Below the pieces are notes generated by a model. The model saw nothing but the letters and a program-made list of their open reading frames with translations. It had not been told where the DNA came from and searched no databases. 64,000 nt of DNA from Aporrectodea caliginosa (lineage: Eukaryota > Annelida > Clitellata > Crassiclitellata > Lumbricidae), in NCBI GenBank assembly GCA_020284085.1, contig JACEVL010000044.1:290001-354000 (forward strand), written 5' to 3'. Position 1 is the first letter of the stretch. Each line of letters starts with the position of its first letter. The translations under genes were made by a program, and so were the position numbers. Positions 42,323 to 53,888 of this stretch are shown in pieces.

Positions 42323-43205
42323 CTTTTAAAGTCTTCCACGGTTGCTTTATTATGCTTTAAATATTCTTCAATGCCTAACTAGACTTGCACCAATGCATAT
42401 TCCATGGACTGGCAACTCAGCTGAATCAGCTGATCATAATTGCATCAAATTTTGTGAATAAGTTTTGACATGCTATTGCTTCGTTGTCTGCTTTTGGCCA
42501 GTAGTTTTGGTTAAATGGACTCAAAAGGCGCTTTTAACTCCTCCTTGAACGGAACTGGTCATCGAAATTAAGCACGAGGGAAAGAAGGGCTTGATTTTGG
42601 AAAAGTTACCTACCTCTGGTTCATGCTTTCGTTTTCGGCATCGATTTTGGGACTCCTGAAGTCTCTTGAAAACTTCTGTATCGTCCAAATTTTTTGGAAA
42701 AAAACTGAAATCAAGCATACAGCGAGAAATTCATAATTATGAATATGACTCGTCTACTAACTTTGGTGTAAATATAAAGATGATCTCGAAAGCGACGATG
42801 ATGATATAACTTAAATTAGGGTTAGATATATAAGGCAACAAAAGTTAACATAACTTAATAACAGATGGCGACTCAAAACCAACAACTATGACAGTCATTG
42901 TCTCTTTAACAAATGATCAACTCGATGTTCAGATTAGGCACAAAATCATGTTGACGCTCAAACTCATCACTCGGATGACAATCATAAATAATTCTTGATT
43001 TCTGCGCTGCAATCTATCTTGAGGTTTAAATGACTAACTGTGGTTTTCGATCTGTCACATTCCCTAAGGCAACACATTCTGTATAAAAAAAGAAGCAGTT
43101 AAAGTATGATGAAGAAAGAGGATGAAAATTCCTTCGCTTCTTCGTTAGAAATTATGCAACTCACGCTCGATCTTGCATGGAGAATTTCTGATTTTCAAAG
43201 TCCAT
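42323..43205 (-). CDS. Tentative three-exon gene, unknown product
   Basis: Exon 1 (43205-43165) encodes MDFENQKFSMQDR and ends in GC|GTGAGT. Exon 2 (42704-42614) follows TTTCAG and encodes FFPKNLDDTEVFKRLQESQN then RCRKRKHEPE, ending at GAG|GTAGGT. Exon 3 (42378-42323) follows GTCTAG and encodes LGIEEYLKHNKATVEDFK, ending at AAAAG|GTTAAT. Phases agree at both junctions (2 and 0). The peptide is charged with a basic RCRKRKH patch that could act in nuclear import, but I recognise no family. The third exon has the weakest splice sites. Later exons were not found. Confidence 0.4.
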
Positions 43206-43344
43206 TTCAATCCTAATAGGACAATAGCAAAGATTACAGTTATCATAACGGTTGTAATTATGATGGAATGTTCACAATAAGTTACTGCAAACTATTAACA
43301 TCGATACAGTTGTGTAATGTAAGGCATGTAATAAAAATCTTTGG

Positions 43345-43400
43345 AAAATTTCCAAGCGCCCACAAAAGCCACGTCAGTGAAACCAGCTTATTTATCGGCG
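43345..43400. mobile_element. Family D repeat, diverged copy
   Basis: It shares AGCGCCCACAAAAGC and CCAGCTTATTTATC with the copies at 24.9 and 52.6 kb. Confidence 0.55.
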
Positions 43401-43559
43401 CTATATCAAATCAAGTCCGCAATAGCCTGACTGCTATGTTCGTTACAAAGTCTGGTCAAAATCCGGGAAGGTCAAGCTGAGGAGACATCTACGGTGGTGC
43501 TACGGTGGTAATCGGTGATGATGGTGATCGTCTGGTGGCGCAGGACTAGAATCAGGATA

Positions 43560-43860
43560 TGATAGCCTGAAGAGTCTGGTTTTCGTCGTGAGTGGAAAGT
43601 AGCAGAGGAGAGTGGAAGCGGAGGAGAGGTGAAATTAACAGGTCAGATAGGAGGATGAGCAAACTGGCAGAGATCTTTTGGGAGTCCGTTCCATTGAGCT
43701 GGTGCAGCATAGACTACGGAGCGCTTGCAGAACTTCAGAGAGGAGACTGGAGACCCATGTTGAAAAAAGTGAGTTACAGTAGTCGAGTTTGGAATAAACA
43801 ATTGAGGTGTCTATTGCGCACGCGGTCTTGCAATCAAGTATTAACATAACATATTGTATT
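43560..43860 (-). pseudogene. LINE 3' fragment with AATAC tail remnants
   Basis: The minus strand reads LDCKTACAIDTSIVYSKLDY, then CNSLF, matching the TIATSIVHAKLDYCNALF stretch of the 25-kb LINE. It is followed by frame-broken remains. Confidence 0.65.
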
Positions 43861-43884
43861 GTATTGCATTGTATCTAAACATTC

Positions 43885-43960
43885 GAGCGCCTCTGAGTAG
43901 TTTCCTTGAAGGGGCGCTATACAAATGTTCGGTATGAATGAATGAATGAATTTATAGAGC
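43885..43960 (+). mobile_element. SINE/LINE 3' tail fragment
   Basis: GAGCGCCTCTGAGTAG, CTTGAAGGGGCGCTATAC and a GAATGAAT tail, the shared 3' end of SINE family 1 and the LINEs. Confidence 0.65.
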
Positions 43961-44019
43961 GCCTCTCGCAGTATGGACTATTCAGAGGCACAAGGGTTTT
44001 AACTTTTAAGTGGTTCAGA

Positions 44020-44100
44020 CAAATCACAGCCAGGAGGGGACAAAAGGGAAGTTTTTTTTAGCTTTAGCCCCCCAAACCTGAAATCCTGGCGCCGCCACTG
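44020..44100. mobile_element. 81-bp hAT MITE with 8-bp target duplication
   Basis: Flanked by GGTTCAGA at 44012-44019 and 44101-44108. The right end, inverted, reads CAGTGGCGGCGCCAGGATTT. The left end, CAAATCACAGCCAGGA, is its diverged partner. Confidence 0.75.
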
Positions 44101-44214
44101 GGTTCAGAAGACGTTTAGCCTAGTCTGTGTTCAATCCGCTGCAGATTAACCTGCAGCATGTTTAATAGCGCAATTTTCATAGCTTCCTCTCATGGGCGTC
44201 CGCAGGACCGCAGG

Positions 44215-44405
44215 AATTTTCTTAGCGGGTCCAAAAAATTATAAGTGGGGGCAAACTTTTGAATTGTTGGGACGGGGATTAACGAGGGTGCCGAAAGCAA
44301 CCTATCACGTCACCATCAGCGCTCGCTCCCGCGATTAGGGTCTGGCGCGGATCCCAACAGCCGCCAGCGCTTTTGGAAGCATTTGACATGATATGAAGCC
44401 CGTTG
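44215..44405. mobile_element. Decayed hAT family C fragment
   Basis: Words such as GATTAGGGTCTGGCGCGGA and AGCATTTGACATGATATG follow the same order as the element at 13818-14617 but are diverged. Confidence 0.45.
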
Positions 44406-44408
44406 TTA

Positions 44409-47222
44409 GCGTTCTGGACCAGATTCAGCCTACTGCTTGTTTAAGACCAGATTCAGCCTACTTCATGTTTAAGACCAGATTCAGCCTACTGCTTGTTTAA
44501 GACCAGATTCAGCCTACTGCTTGTTTAAGACCATGTTTATTCAGATTCAGCCTACTGCATGTTTAAGACCAGATTCAGCCTACTTCATGTTTAAGACCAG
44601 ATTCAGCCTACTGCTTGTTTAAGACCAGATTCAGCCTACTGCTTGTTTAAGACCAGATTCAGCCTACTGCTTGTTTAAGACCAGATTCAGCCTACTGCTT
44701 GTTTAAGACCAGATTCAGCCTACTTCATGTTTAAGACCAGATTCAGCCTACTGCTTGTTTAAGACCAGATTACTACTGCATGTTTAAGACCAGATTCAGC
44801 CTACTGCTTGTTTAAGACCAGATTCAGCCTACTTCATGTTTAAGACCAGATTCAGCCTACTGCATGTTTAAGACCAGATTCAGCCTACTTCATGTTTAAG
44901 ACCAGATTCAGCCTACTTCATGTTTAAGACCAGATTCAGCCTACTTCATGTTTAAGACCAGATTCAGCCTACTGCATGTTTAAGACCAGATTCCACTGCT
45001 TAAGATTCATGTTTAAGACCAGATTCAGACCTACTTCATGTTTAAGACCAGATTCAGCCTACTTCATGTTTAAGACCAGATTCAGCCTACTTCATGTTTA
45101 AGACCAGATTCAGCCTACTTCATGTTTAAGACCAGATTCAGCCTACTTCATGTTTAAGACCAGATTCAGCCTACTGCTTGTTTATGACCAGATTCAGCCT
45201 ATGTTTAAGACCTACTTCATGTTTAAGACCAGATTCAGATTCAGACCCTACTTCATGTTTAAGACCAGATTCAGCCTACTGCATGTTTAAGACCAGATTC
45301 AGCCTACTGCATGTTTAAGACCAGATTCAGCCTACTTCATGTTTAAGACCAGATTCAGCCTACTTCATGTTTAAGACCAGATTCAGCCTACTTCTATGTT
45401 TAAGACCAGATTCAGCCTACTGCTTGTTTAAGACCAGATTCAGCCTACTGCATGTTTAAGACCAGATTCAGCCTACTGCTTGTTTAAGACCAGATTCAGC
45501 CTACTGCATGTTTAAGACCAGATTCAGCCTACTAAGACCAGATTCAGCCTACTTCATGTTTAAGACCAGATTTACCAGATTCAGCCTACTGCTTGTTTAA
45601 GACCAGATTCAGCCTACTGCATGTTTAAGACCAGATTCAGCCTACTTCTATGTTTAAGACCAGATTCAGCCTACTTCATGTTTAAGACCAGATTCAGCCT
45701 ACTTCATGCTTAAGACCAGATTCAGCCTACTGCATGTTTAAGACCAGATTTGTTTAAGACCAGATTCAGCCTACTGCTTGTTTAAGACCAGATTCAGCCT
45801 ACTGCTTGTTTAAGACCAGATTCAGCCTACTTCATGTTTAAGACCAGATTCAGCCTTGTTTATTCTGCCTACTTTGTTTAAGACCAGATTCAGCCTACTT
45901 CAGATTGTTTAAGACCAGATTCAGCCTACTTCATGTTTAAGACCAGATTCAGCCTACTTCATGTTTAAGACCAGATTCAGCCTACTTCATGTTTAAGACC
46001 AGATTCAGCCTACTTCATGTTTAAGACCAGATTCAGCCTACTTCATGTTTAAGACCAGATTCAGCCTACTTCATGTTTAAGACCAGATTCAGCCTACTTC
46101 ATGTTTAAGACCAGATTCAGCCTACTTCATGTTTAAGACCAGATTGCCTACTTCATGTTTAAGACCAGATTCAGCCTACTTCATGTTTAAGACCAGATTC
46201 AGCCTACTTCATGTTTAAGACCAGATTCAGCCTACAGATTCAGCCTACTTCTTGTTTAAGACCAGATTCAGCCTACTTCATGTTTAAGACCAGATTCAGC
46301 CTACTTCATGTTTAAGACCAGATTCAGCCTACTTCATGTTTAAGACCAGATTCAGCCTACTTCATGTTTAAGACCAGATTCAGCCTACTTCATGTTTAAG
46401 ACCAGATTCAGCCTACTTCATGCTTAAGACCAGATTCAGCCTACTTCATGTTTAAGACCAGATTCAGCCTACTTCATGTTTAAGACCAGATTCAGCCTAC
46501 TTCATGTTTAAGACCAGATTCAGCCTACTTCATGTTTAAGACCAGATTCAGCCTACTTCATGTTTAAGACCAGATTCAGCCTACTTCATGTTTAAGACCA
46601 GATTCAGCCTACTTCATGTTTAAGACCAGATTCAGCCTACTTCATGTTTAAGACCAGATTCAGCCTACTTCATGTTTAAGACCAGATTCAGCCTACTTCA
46701 TGTTTAAGACCAGATTCAGCCTACTTCATGTTTAAGACCAGATTCAGCCTACCATGTTTAAGACTTCATGTTTAAGACCAGATTCAGCCTACTTCATGTT
46801 TAAGACCAGATTCAGCCTACTTCATGTTTAAGACCAGATTCAGCCTACTTCATGTTTAAGACCAGATTCAGCCTACTTCATGTTTAAGACCAGATTCAGC
46901 CTACTTCATGTTTAAGACCAGATTCAGCCTACAGATTCAGCCTTGTTTAAGAGATTCCAGATTCAGCCTACTGTCCTACTACTTCATGTTTAAGTTTAAG
47001 ACCAGATTCAGCCTACTTCATGTTTAAGACCAGATTCAGCCTACTTCATGTTTAAGACCAGATTCAGCCTACTTCATGTTTAAGACCAGATTCAGCCTAG
47101 CATGTTTAAGACCAGATTAAAGCCTACTTCATGTTTAAGACCAGATTCAGCCTACTGAATGTTTAAGACCAGATTCAGCCTAGGAATTGGTGCGATAATG
47201 TGTTTAAGACCAGATTCAGTTA
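44409..47222. repeat. 28-bp tandem array, about 2.8 kb
   Basis: The unit is TTCAGCCTACTTCATG followed by TTTAAGACCAGA, about 100 copies. Units with CTGCTTG or CTGCATG dominate the first third, and the CTTCATG form dominates the rest. Truncated and rearranged units mark several breakpoints (for example about 45000, 45220, 45850, 46930). No frame is conserved, so it is non-coding. Confidence 0.95.
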
Positions 47223-47369
47223 CTGAGTCTTAATTGGACCCAATTTTTTTTATTTCCAAGAAGACTAATTTCTCAAAATGCATTCAATCTAGAGCGTTTA
47301 TTTGTTTATTATTGTTAAACTGGCACAGCTAAAGAAAAGGAGTCTAACAGCTGCACTTGCACGAAATAA

Positions 47370-47620
47370 GTTATATTGTATTGTATTGTAGGCCTATTTA
47401 AGCATTTGTAAAGCGCCTCTAGTAGGTTGAACCGCGTGAGAAGAAGCAGGTTTTGAGCAAAGCAAAAGAAGAGACTGCAAGGCAGATAGAATTGTAGAGC
47501 CAACAGAAGGAGAAAGCGCATTCCAAAGAGATGAACCAATTGAAGAAAAGGAACGAGACGACTGAGCCATGGATAGCAGTTCTAGTACGGGGAACCAAGA
47601 GGTCAAGTCTATCGGGGGAA
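47370..47620 (-). pseudogene. LINE 3' end
   Basis: The minus strand contains LDLLVPRT (after frame change), MAQSSRSFSSIGSSLWNALS and then AAAGCGCCTCTAGTAGG complement with an AATAC tail. It is 5'-truncated. Confidence 0.7.
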
Positions 47621-47676
47621 CGAATTGGACGGTGGGAGGAAGCTGGATGAAGCCGAAGTATTACGTCAACCAGATA

Positions 47677-47678
<2 letters not shown>

Positions 47679-47725
<47 letters not shown>
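47679..47725. repeat. ATT microsatellite
   Basis: About 15 units of ATT. Confidence 0.9.
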
Positions 47726-47726
<1 letters not shown>

Positions 47727-47744
47727 AATTTCAACATACGTGCC

Positions 47745-48155
47745 CTCTCTCTGCGCACATCCAATTTAAAGTTCTCGTTATCGTGCTCAAATCTCAACTG
47801 GGTCTTGGTCCAAAATATCTTTGTCACCAAATTCTCCGTCCCCTATCTGCCACGTCAATGCGTCCTCTCAGATCCTCTGACCGGCTTGACCTTTTCGTTC
47901 CCCGTGTTAGGACCACAATGGCTCAATCCAGATCCTTTGCCTGTTTGCCTGCATAGGTCCATCTCTATGGAATGGACCTCTTCTCTACGCTCTACAATCC
48001 TCTCTGGTAGTATCTCCGTATCTCTACGGTACCTCTTTCTCTCACCTTAATTCTTCATTTTCTCTTGGAGTACCTCGCACTGGAAGCGCTTCTGAAAGGC
48101 TTATGCTATGAGAAGCTCTGTATAAATGATCAAATACAATACAATACAATACAGT
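47745..48155 (+). pseudogene. LINE 3' end, plus strand
   Basis: The plus strand reads HIQFKVLVIVLKSQLGLGPK (with one frame), then YLCHQIL, SDRLDLFVPRVRTTMAQSRS and a W-N-like end. A TGTATAAATGATC motif and an AATACAATAC tail follow. It resembles 47370-47620 in the opposite orientation. Confidence 0.75.
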
Positions 48156-48390
48156 AGTAGCCCTAATTGTACATTCTAGTAGTGTCTAACTGGAGGTCAT
48201 AAAAGGTTAAACGTTAAATGTTCATTTAGTTTTAAAAGCCTAAAAAAGCGACGAAACTCCTAAATTAAGTTTAAGTTTTTTGGGTTACTACATGTATAGT
48301 CGGCGAGAAAACTAAAATCGGATTTTCTGTTAAAATTTTAAAATACATTTGTATAAAGTAGCATTGCGGCGATTGTAATGTTTAAGTGGA
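48156..48390. other. Unassigned sequence
   Basis: No supported feature. Confidence 0.3.
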
Positions 48391-49996
48391 TCATGCTGCA
48401 ACAACGTGTAACAGTGGCAATGAATTCAGAATTTTAATATAATCCGCTGCAATCGCATCGTATGGAAAATCAAATAAAATCCCAAGAGCTGAAGAGCCTG
48501 GCAGGTGAAAGACATTGTTTTCTGTGAAAAGTGCAGAATTATCGCCTGCTGTTTGTTTGAAGATATTAGCGTAGTGGTTGTTCAGGTCCTCAGCCGTGAC
48601 TGGACTAGTACTGGGTGTGTCTTTGGATTTCCGTGTAAGCTGTTTAACCTTTTTCCATAAGCTTTGAGTGGCGTGGCGCTGGTTGATATTATGTAGCTCC
48701 TTTATATTCGCTCGCGATATTGCCTTCTCAATCTGCTGTGCAATGGCCGACGCTTCCTCTACTCTGTTCGTTCGCATTAGTCTGTTTTTCCGTCGAAGTA
48801 GATGTTTAATCTGGGGGTCATGTATGATGGGTCTCTAGACGTTGTTGTCACTTCTCGGACTGGATAGAATTTGTCCAGCCATTACAGCATTAGTTTGTAG
48901 AATATGGCACATGATTCTTGAGGATCAGTCTGAACTTAATCATACATCTTAAGGTGGAACAGAGTGCTAGCATGTTGACTGGGAGATCGTCTGCTGAACA
49001 TTTTCTTCTCAGATCTCTTCTGTCGGAATCATTGAATCAACTGTGCACATGGTTGTGGAGGCTATTATGGCCTTGTGGTCTGTATTGATTGCTGAGTAGA
49101 CCATCCTTGCATAATACTGTCCGGGCACATGAACGTATCAAGGATATTGTTTTCCCGAGTTGGAATATTGATCAAGCAGAGGGGTGAGGGCTGAGCGGAC
49201 AGAGACCTCCGCTACGTCCAGACGGTCCAGTTGATTAAAATCTCCTCCCAAGAGTGCGCCAACATTTGTCTCCTCACATAAGAATTCCGCCATAGACTTC
49301 TCTACGAATTCCATCAGTGTCTTCACTTCGTAGATTGATTTTGGAGGATGACATAGAGCGCTTATTAGGACCGCTCTATCCGGAGTCTGCACTTTCACCC
49401 AGAGCAACTGCAGGATCTGGTTGTCTCCTTTTGTGTTTCGTACAAGAATGCAACTCCTGCTCCTCGGCGTTCTTGTAGGTCTACTCTGAAGAACTGGAAG
49501 TCAGGAATAGAGACGATTTCTTCGGAGTGCTTCCCCTTAAGATGGGTTTCTGTTATTATAGCTAGATCGGTTTGGTAACTGGTTATATTTGCCTGCCGCT
49601 GGTCTAGACTATTGCATGATCTTTGGAAGCGAGCAGGCGTTCATGACATAGATTGCCGATGTTTACAATGTTATGTCAGGTTGACGAGAGAAGTCCTGGG
49701 CGCGGGACCAGGACGTTTCTGTCGATGGATCGGGGCAAACGCTTTAGTAGAGGTACGAACAGGGATGCTTTTATTTGTCTGTTTTTCTCCCCCTTTCCTC
49801 TGTATCGAAGGAGATTCAATTTAGACAGACCATAGAACAGCAACTTGTCAGGGCGGTTGGCATAGGTCTTTGGCTTCATTAAGTTAATGCGGCGTCGTAT
49901 TGCGTACATCAGTGATTTGCTGTACTGGTGTAGAAGTATCCGCCCAACCGTGACGTAGGTGCCACTATCTATAGGTTCCCGCTCGTTACAGTTCAT
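48391..49996 (-). pseudogene. LINE with APE-type endonuclease and linker, reverse transcriptase missing
   Basis: Starting near 49996 a 5' segment gives RILLHQYSKSLMYAIRRRIN and YANRPDKLLFYGLSKLNLLR. The endonuclease part (about 49610-49140) gives ITETHLKGKHSEEI, FQFFRVDLQERRGAGVAFLY, then RAVLISALCHPPKS and LLGGDFNQLDRLDV, with the GGDFN catalytic motif of APE-like nucleases. The linker (48777 down) gives ATQSLWKKVKQLTRKSKDTP and LNNHYANIFKQTA. The reading frame is broken repeatedly. The element stops before the reverse transcriptase, the reverse of the usual 5' truncation, so a deletion or rearrangement removed its 3' half. Confidence 0.8.
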
Positions 49997-50119
49997 TGAG
50001 CACGACTCGCAGAGATCCCTTCCTTAACAAAAAGGAACCGGAACTTCAGCTTCTGGCGCCATGTTAATCTAGCTACATACTGCATGAAAATAATGTAACA
50101 AAATGTTCCTGCCAAAAAA

Positions 50120-50160
50120 GAACCGGAACGCCGTTCCGGTGCGTTCCGGTCCCAACCGAA
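50120..50160. repeat. GGAACGGCGTTCC-type palindromic fragment
   Basis: It resembles the end of the hAT element at 26866-27126 (AACGCCGTTCCGG). Confidence 0.45.
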
Positions 50161-50376
50161 CTTTGATCACGAGGAATGTTTACCTTTTAAGTCTAGGAGC
50201 GATAATATTCGTAAAATAGTAGATTTGATCCCCAGTTCCATGTGTTAAAGTCAAAACCTATATCATATCCGGCTCCAAATCGAGCAGATTAGAGAGACAA
50301 ATCGAACATAAAGTACATTGTAACTAAATAAATTACGCAAAACAGTGCGAGAAAATTCGCTGCGTGTTGCAGCTTA

Positions 50377-50377
50377 C

Positions 50378-50440
<63 letters not shown>

Positions 50441-50458
50441 TACTACTACTACTACTAC

Positions 50459-50491
<33 letters not shown>

Positions 50492-50506
50492 TACTATTAT
50501 TATTAC

Positions 50507-50596
<90 letters not shown>

Positions 50597-50612
50597 CATT
50601 ATTATTGCTGTG
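50377..50612. repeat. Long ATT microsatellite with ACT blocks
   Basis: Nearly 80 TTA/ATT triplets, with a TAC/ACT block at about 50440-50460. Poly-Tyr and poly-Ile frames over it are artefacts. Confidence 0.95.
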
Positions 50613-50789
50613 ATCATCACTGTGATCATCAGACCATTATTATTACTACCACATGCTTTGTAAGACCATTGGACTGGTAGGGCGTGCGGACGTCCGCAAA
50701 GGGTGGTGGGGTAAGGCTAAATGCGGACAAATGTGGACAAGGGGGAGGGGTCAAAGTAGGTCATTTTCTGCGCACGTCCTTAATGGACG

Positions 50790-53640
50790 ACTCCTAGTAG
50801 ATGACAGGTCTGCCGCTGGTCGCCTGCCGCTGCTGACATCTTTCCTCCTAGTTCTTGAACAACCTCCAGTTATTCTGTGTGCCAGCTTTCTGTGGTTTCG
50901 ACTGCAACAGGGACGAAACGATGTGACTGTGAGATACCAGCTTATTTGTATTCCTTATGGCGAGCTGCTTTTTCCGCTGCCGCACCTCCGTTTTGTGATG
51001 CTAAATACTCGCATGATGCAGCGAAAATATCCGGCACCGTGACATCCCACGCCAAGCAACGACCTCTGTACCAAGGTATAATGGTGACTCCGTCAGATCT
51101 CGAGAGGCCATTGGGCTCTTTGATGGCAGGTATAACGTCATTGATCATTCCACGTCGGTATTGTCTTCCTTCTCCTTTGATTCAAGAGAATCCATGATGG
51201 CCGTTGGATTCTACCATGGCACCACATTTGCAGGTGTGTTTTTCACACAATGCAGTGCCCAGCCGGATGCCGGATGTTATTTTAACACTTCTTCTGACAT
51301 CCGTAATCCTGCTGTTGTAATGGGAAGTGCATGAAGCCAGTCTCCAGAGTGTGGCGATTGTACGGCTAACTATCTGGCCTTGAAGTGCGTGTGAGATCAG
51401 TGTACTGTCTCATTCTCATATTCTGCTCGATGGGAGGAAGTGCGTTCGATCTCGATGAACACGAATAGAAGCCTCCTCTACCAATGGCTCTGTGAGCATT
51501 ACAGGCTTTACAGCGACTTCGTGTAGCAGTCGGTCTTGAAGACTTCGCGTGCCAGTGGCTGATGCTAAAAGGCGGAAGTTGCCAGCATAACGGCACTACG
51601 AATGCCCAGACCACCGTTTCTAACTGGTAAAGATGTCTGGATCCATTGACCGTCGCTCATGTGGATATTGAGAAGACTGCACAGTCCTGTTCTCAAGACT
51701 TCGTCGAAGTCATATAGAAGTCCTTCGTTTAAGAAGCAGGCTGAGTTCTTAATGTATATATACAACTTCGGTATGCTTAAGCTGCCCCTCAGCAGTGTGA
51801 ATGAGTCGTGTGGGTGTAGCATCTCAAGACCTGTTATGACTTTCTCCAGATCTTTGACCTTTTTCTGAATGGATTTATTAACAGCCCTGCTTGGCAGCAG
51901 CGGTGCTCCCAGCAATGTCAAATCTTCAAGGTCTGAATCTTGTTTGCTTCATCATAATTTGTAACGGATGCTTCGCATTTTGCTCGTTTCAGCTGTATAC
52001 TATAGACCATACTTGGGCGCCTATTTCTCTATCTAGCGGATGTCGTATTCAACTTGATCAATCGGTCCAGCAAGCGTAAGATCGCCCATAGAGCCTCTAG
52101 TTTATGAGTTGTCAAACTCTATTGAAGTGGATGTATCGCCAGGCAAAACTCCAGTGGCCCTGAAGGTTTGCCTTGTTGGGTGCTTTCCTCGGAAAGAATG
52201 GTATGCTGTCTGATCTGTAGCTGGGGGAGTAGGAATGCTTGTATATTTCTGGAGCTTTTGCTGCTACCGCCTCTAACATTGAGTTTCTTCTCAGAGCATT
52301 GAAGGCAATCAACTTAATCAAGGCATTCGAGAAGTCCAGTTTCATTATAATATGGTTTTCACTTTTCAGGCATAGACTGCAAGTATCGTCTGGCTGCGTG
52401 GATAGCAGCCTCGGCCCCTTCTGATACTCCCACGCTGATTTGGAGCGGTGACAAAATTTGAGATAGATATATGGACTAGAACATGCAGACGTCGCCACGT
52501 GTATCCTAGTGATTGGTCTAATTCCGCCAACTTTTCACCCAAGTGTTATGCTTATTAGTCTAGCGCCGTTTCGGATATCTGCCATGTGTCTGAGTAATCG
52601 TAAATCGTAAACTCGATATTTCTACAGCGCCCACAAAAGCGAAGTCGCGGGAACCAGCTTATTCACAGGCGAGAGTAGCCCGTCTCTCAATAGTAGATTG
52701 GTTACGTCAGTAATGGTCTCCACAAAATCCGTGTCTGTTGTATTGGACAGAAGTTTCTTTAGATGTTGTGGTGTGAAACCATCTGGTCCTCGGCTAGATG
52801 CTGCTGCAAAGGAAGCTATAGCATTACAGATCATCTTTCCAGAAACCTGTATGGCGTCAAACCTGTCTTCTTGAGGGCATGGCAGTGTTCTCCTGTCGTC
52901 GTAAACCTTTGGGTGCTTCTTCTCCAGTTCTTCTATCACTCTAGGTGAATCTTCTACAGGAACATCACCAGAGCACAGCAAGCGAATGGCTCCTTTGATA
53001 TCGCCATTTCGAGCCTACTAAACACCGCCTGTGCAAGATAGGAGATTTACACCTATCGTAGATCTTGTAATTCCTCCTAGTTCGTGAGTCAGATGGCGTG
53101 ATTTCTTTGGCTTCATCACAGAAGACCATTCTACTACGCCAGGATTTGATGCGATGTAAAACAATCTTGCTCAAGTTCGGTTTCGACCTTCCCTCTTGGA
53201 CTTAGCCAGAATTATCGGTGAAAATTGGAGCAGATCTAGCCATTTTGAGGGGGTATTTGGTTCTCGAATAACGGCCCTTAGGATCTTGATAAGTTCCTAC
53301 ACGCTGCTCTTGCTGCTAGTGGGAAGTATTTCATCATTGGGTTTCTAAGCTTTGGATGGGTTAAAATGTCCAGTAACTGCTCACTGCTTAATCGATTTTC
53401 ATCGTCATCTGCATTGTACCGGTTATCGTCAGAATGCGTTGTGTGTAAAGAGCGACTCCCTGTTTGCACAGCATTAATTAATAGGCATCTGGTCTGATCC
53501 GGGACATGGTTTCCGACGGGGTCCATGAGAGTGTAGTGTGCCTTTAGAACGGTGTAGTTTAAGCTCATCTAAACAAACTGGGCATACACTACGTCTTTTG
53601 GTGACCTTTGACTTATTGGAGGAAATGGCCGAAGAATCGC
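50790..53640 (-). pseudogene. Non-LTR retrotransposon with restriction-like endonuclease end
   Basis: On the minus strand the order is as follows. A Cys/His cluster comes first (CPVCLDELKLHRSKGTLHSH, then PCPGS; 53610-53500). The start of the reverse transcriptase is SSRGPDGFTPQHLKKLL and DVTNLLLRDGLLSP (about 52800-52680). The palm is KLDFSNALIKLIAFNALRRN (about 52370). The thumb region is RGSLSIPKLYIYIKNSACFL and LPVRNGGLGIRSAVMLATSA. The C-terminus is LSRSDGVTIIPWYRGRCLAW then DVTVPDIFAAS, with AAAEKAARHKEYK (51110-50945). That end resembles the (R)PD-x(n)-D endonuclease motif, with the Pro changed to Ser. There are many frame breaks, and a family D repeat sits at 52590-52675. It is inactive. 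Confidence 0.75.
52590..52675. mobile_element. Family D repeat inside the REL-type retrotransposon
   Basis: Matches 24855-24955 nearly exactly. It interrupts the reverse transcriptase just downstream of DGLLSP. Confidence 0.7.
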
Positions 53641-53880
53641 GAAGATACCCTACGCCTTTCAGTTTAGTTGGATTGTATTAGTGTTATACTGGATAGCTGA
53701 AGAGGAAGGGAAATAAAGATATCTGGAGAGGGAGGAATTAAACTGGTCACTGAATGTCAGAAAATTGTTTAAAATGTCAATGAATGAACGTCTTCGCTGC
53801 GTTGCTATGCTAAATTCTGGTATCCGGACCAGTTTCAAGAACAGTTTACATATTTTAGCTGAAATCATGCAAATTCCCGA
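53641..53880. other. Unassigned sequence
   Basis: A TTAGTTGGATTGTATTAG stretch could be a LINE tail on the minus strand. Nothing firmer is seen. Confidence 0.3.
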
Positions 53881-53888
53881 GTCTGACG

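Noticed and set aside
42521..42718. Single 65-residue open frame as the gene
   Set aside because: The frame crosses a likely acceptor and donor, so only 42704-42614 is kept as an exon of the tentative gene.
44409..47222. CRISPR array, also considered for 27300-29280 and 60790-64000
   Set aside because: Units are contiguous without unique spacers, and the genome is eukaryotic.
50333..50680. Poly-Tyr and poly-Ile open frames
   Set aside because: ATT microsatellite, not coding.
53278..53568. Independent zinc-finger gene
   Set aside because: The Cys/His cluster lies just upstream of, and in order with, the REL-type retrotransposon, so it is that element's N-terminal part.
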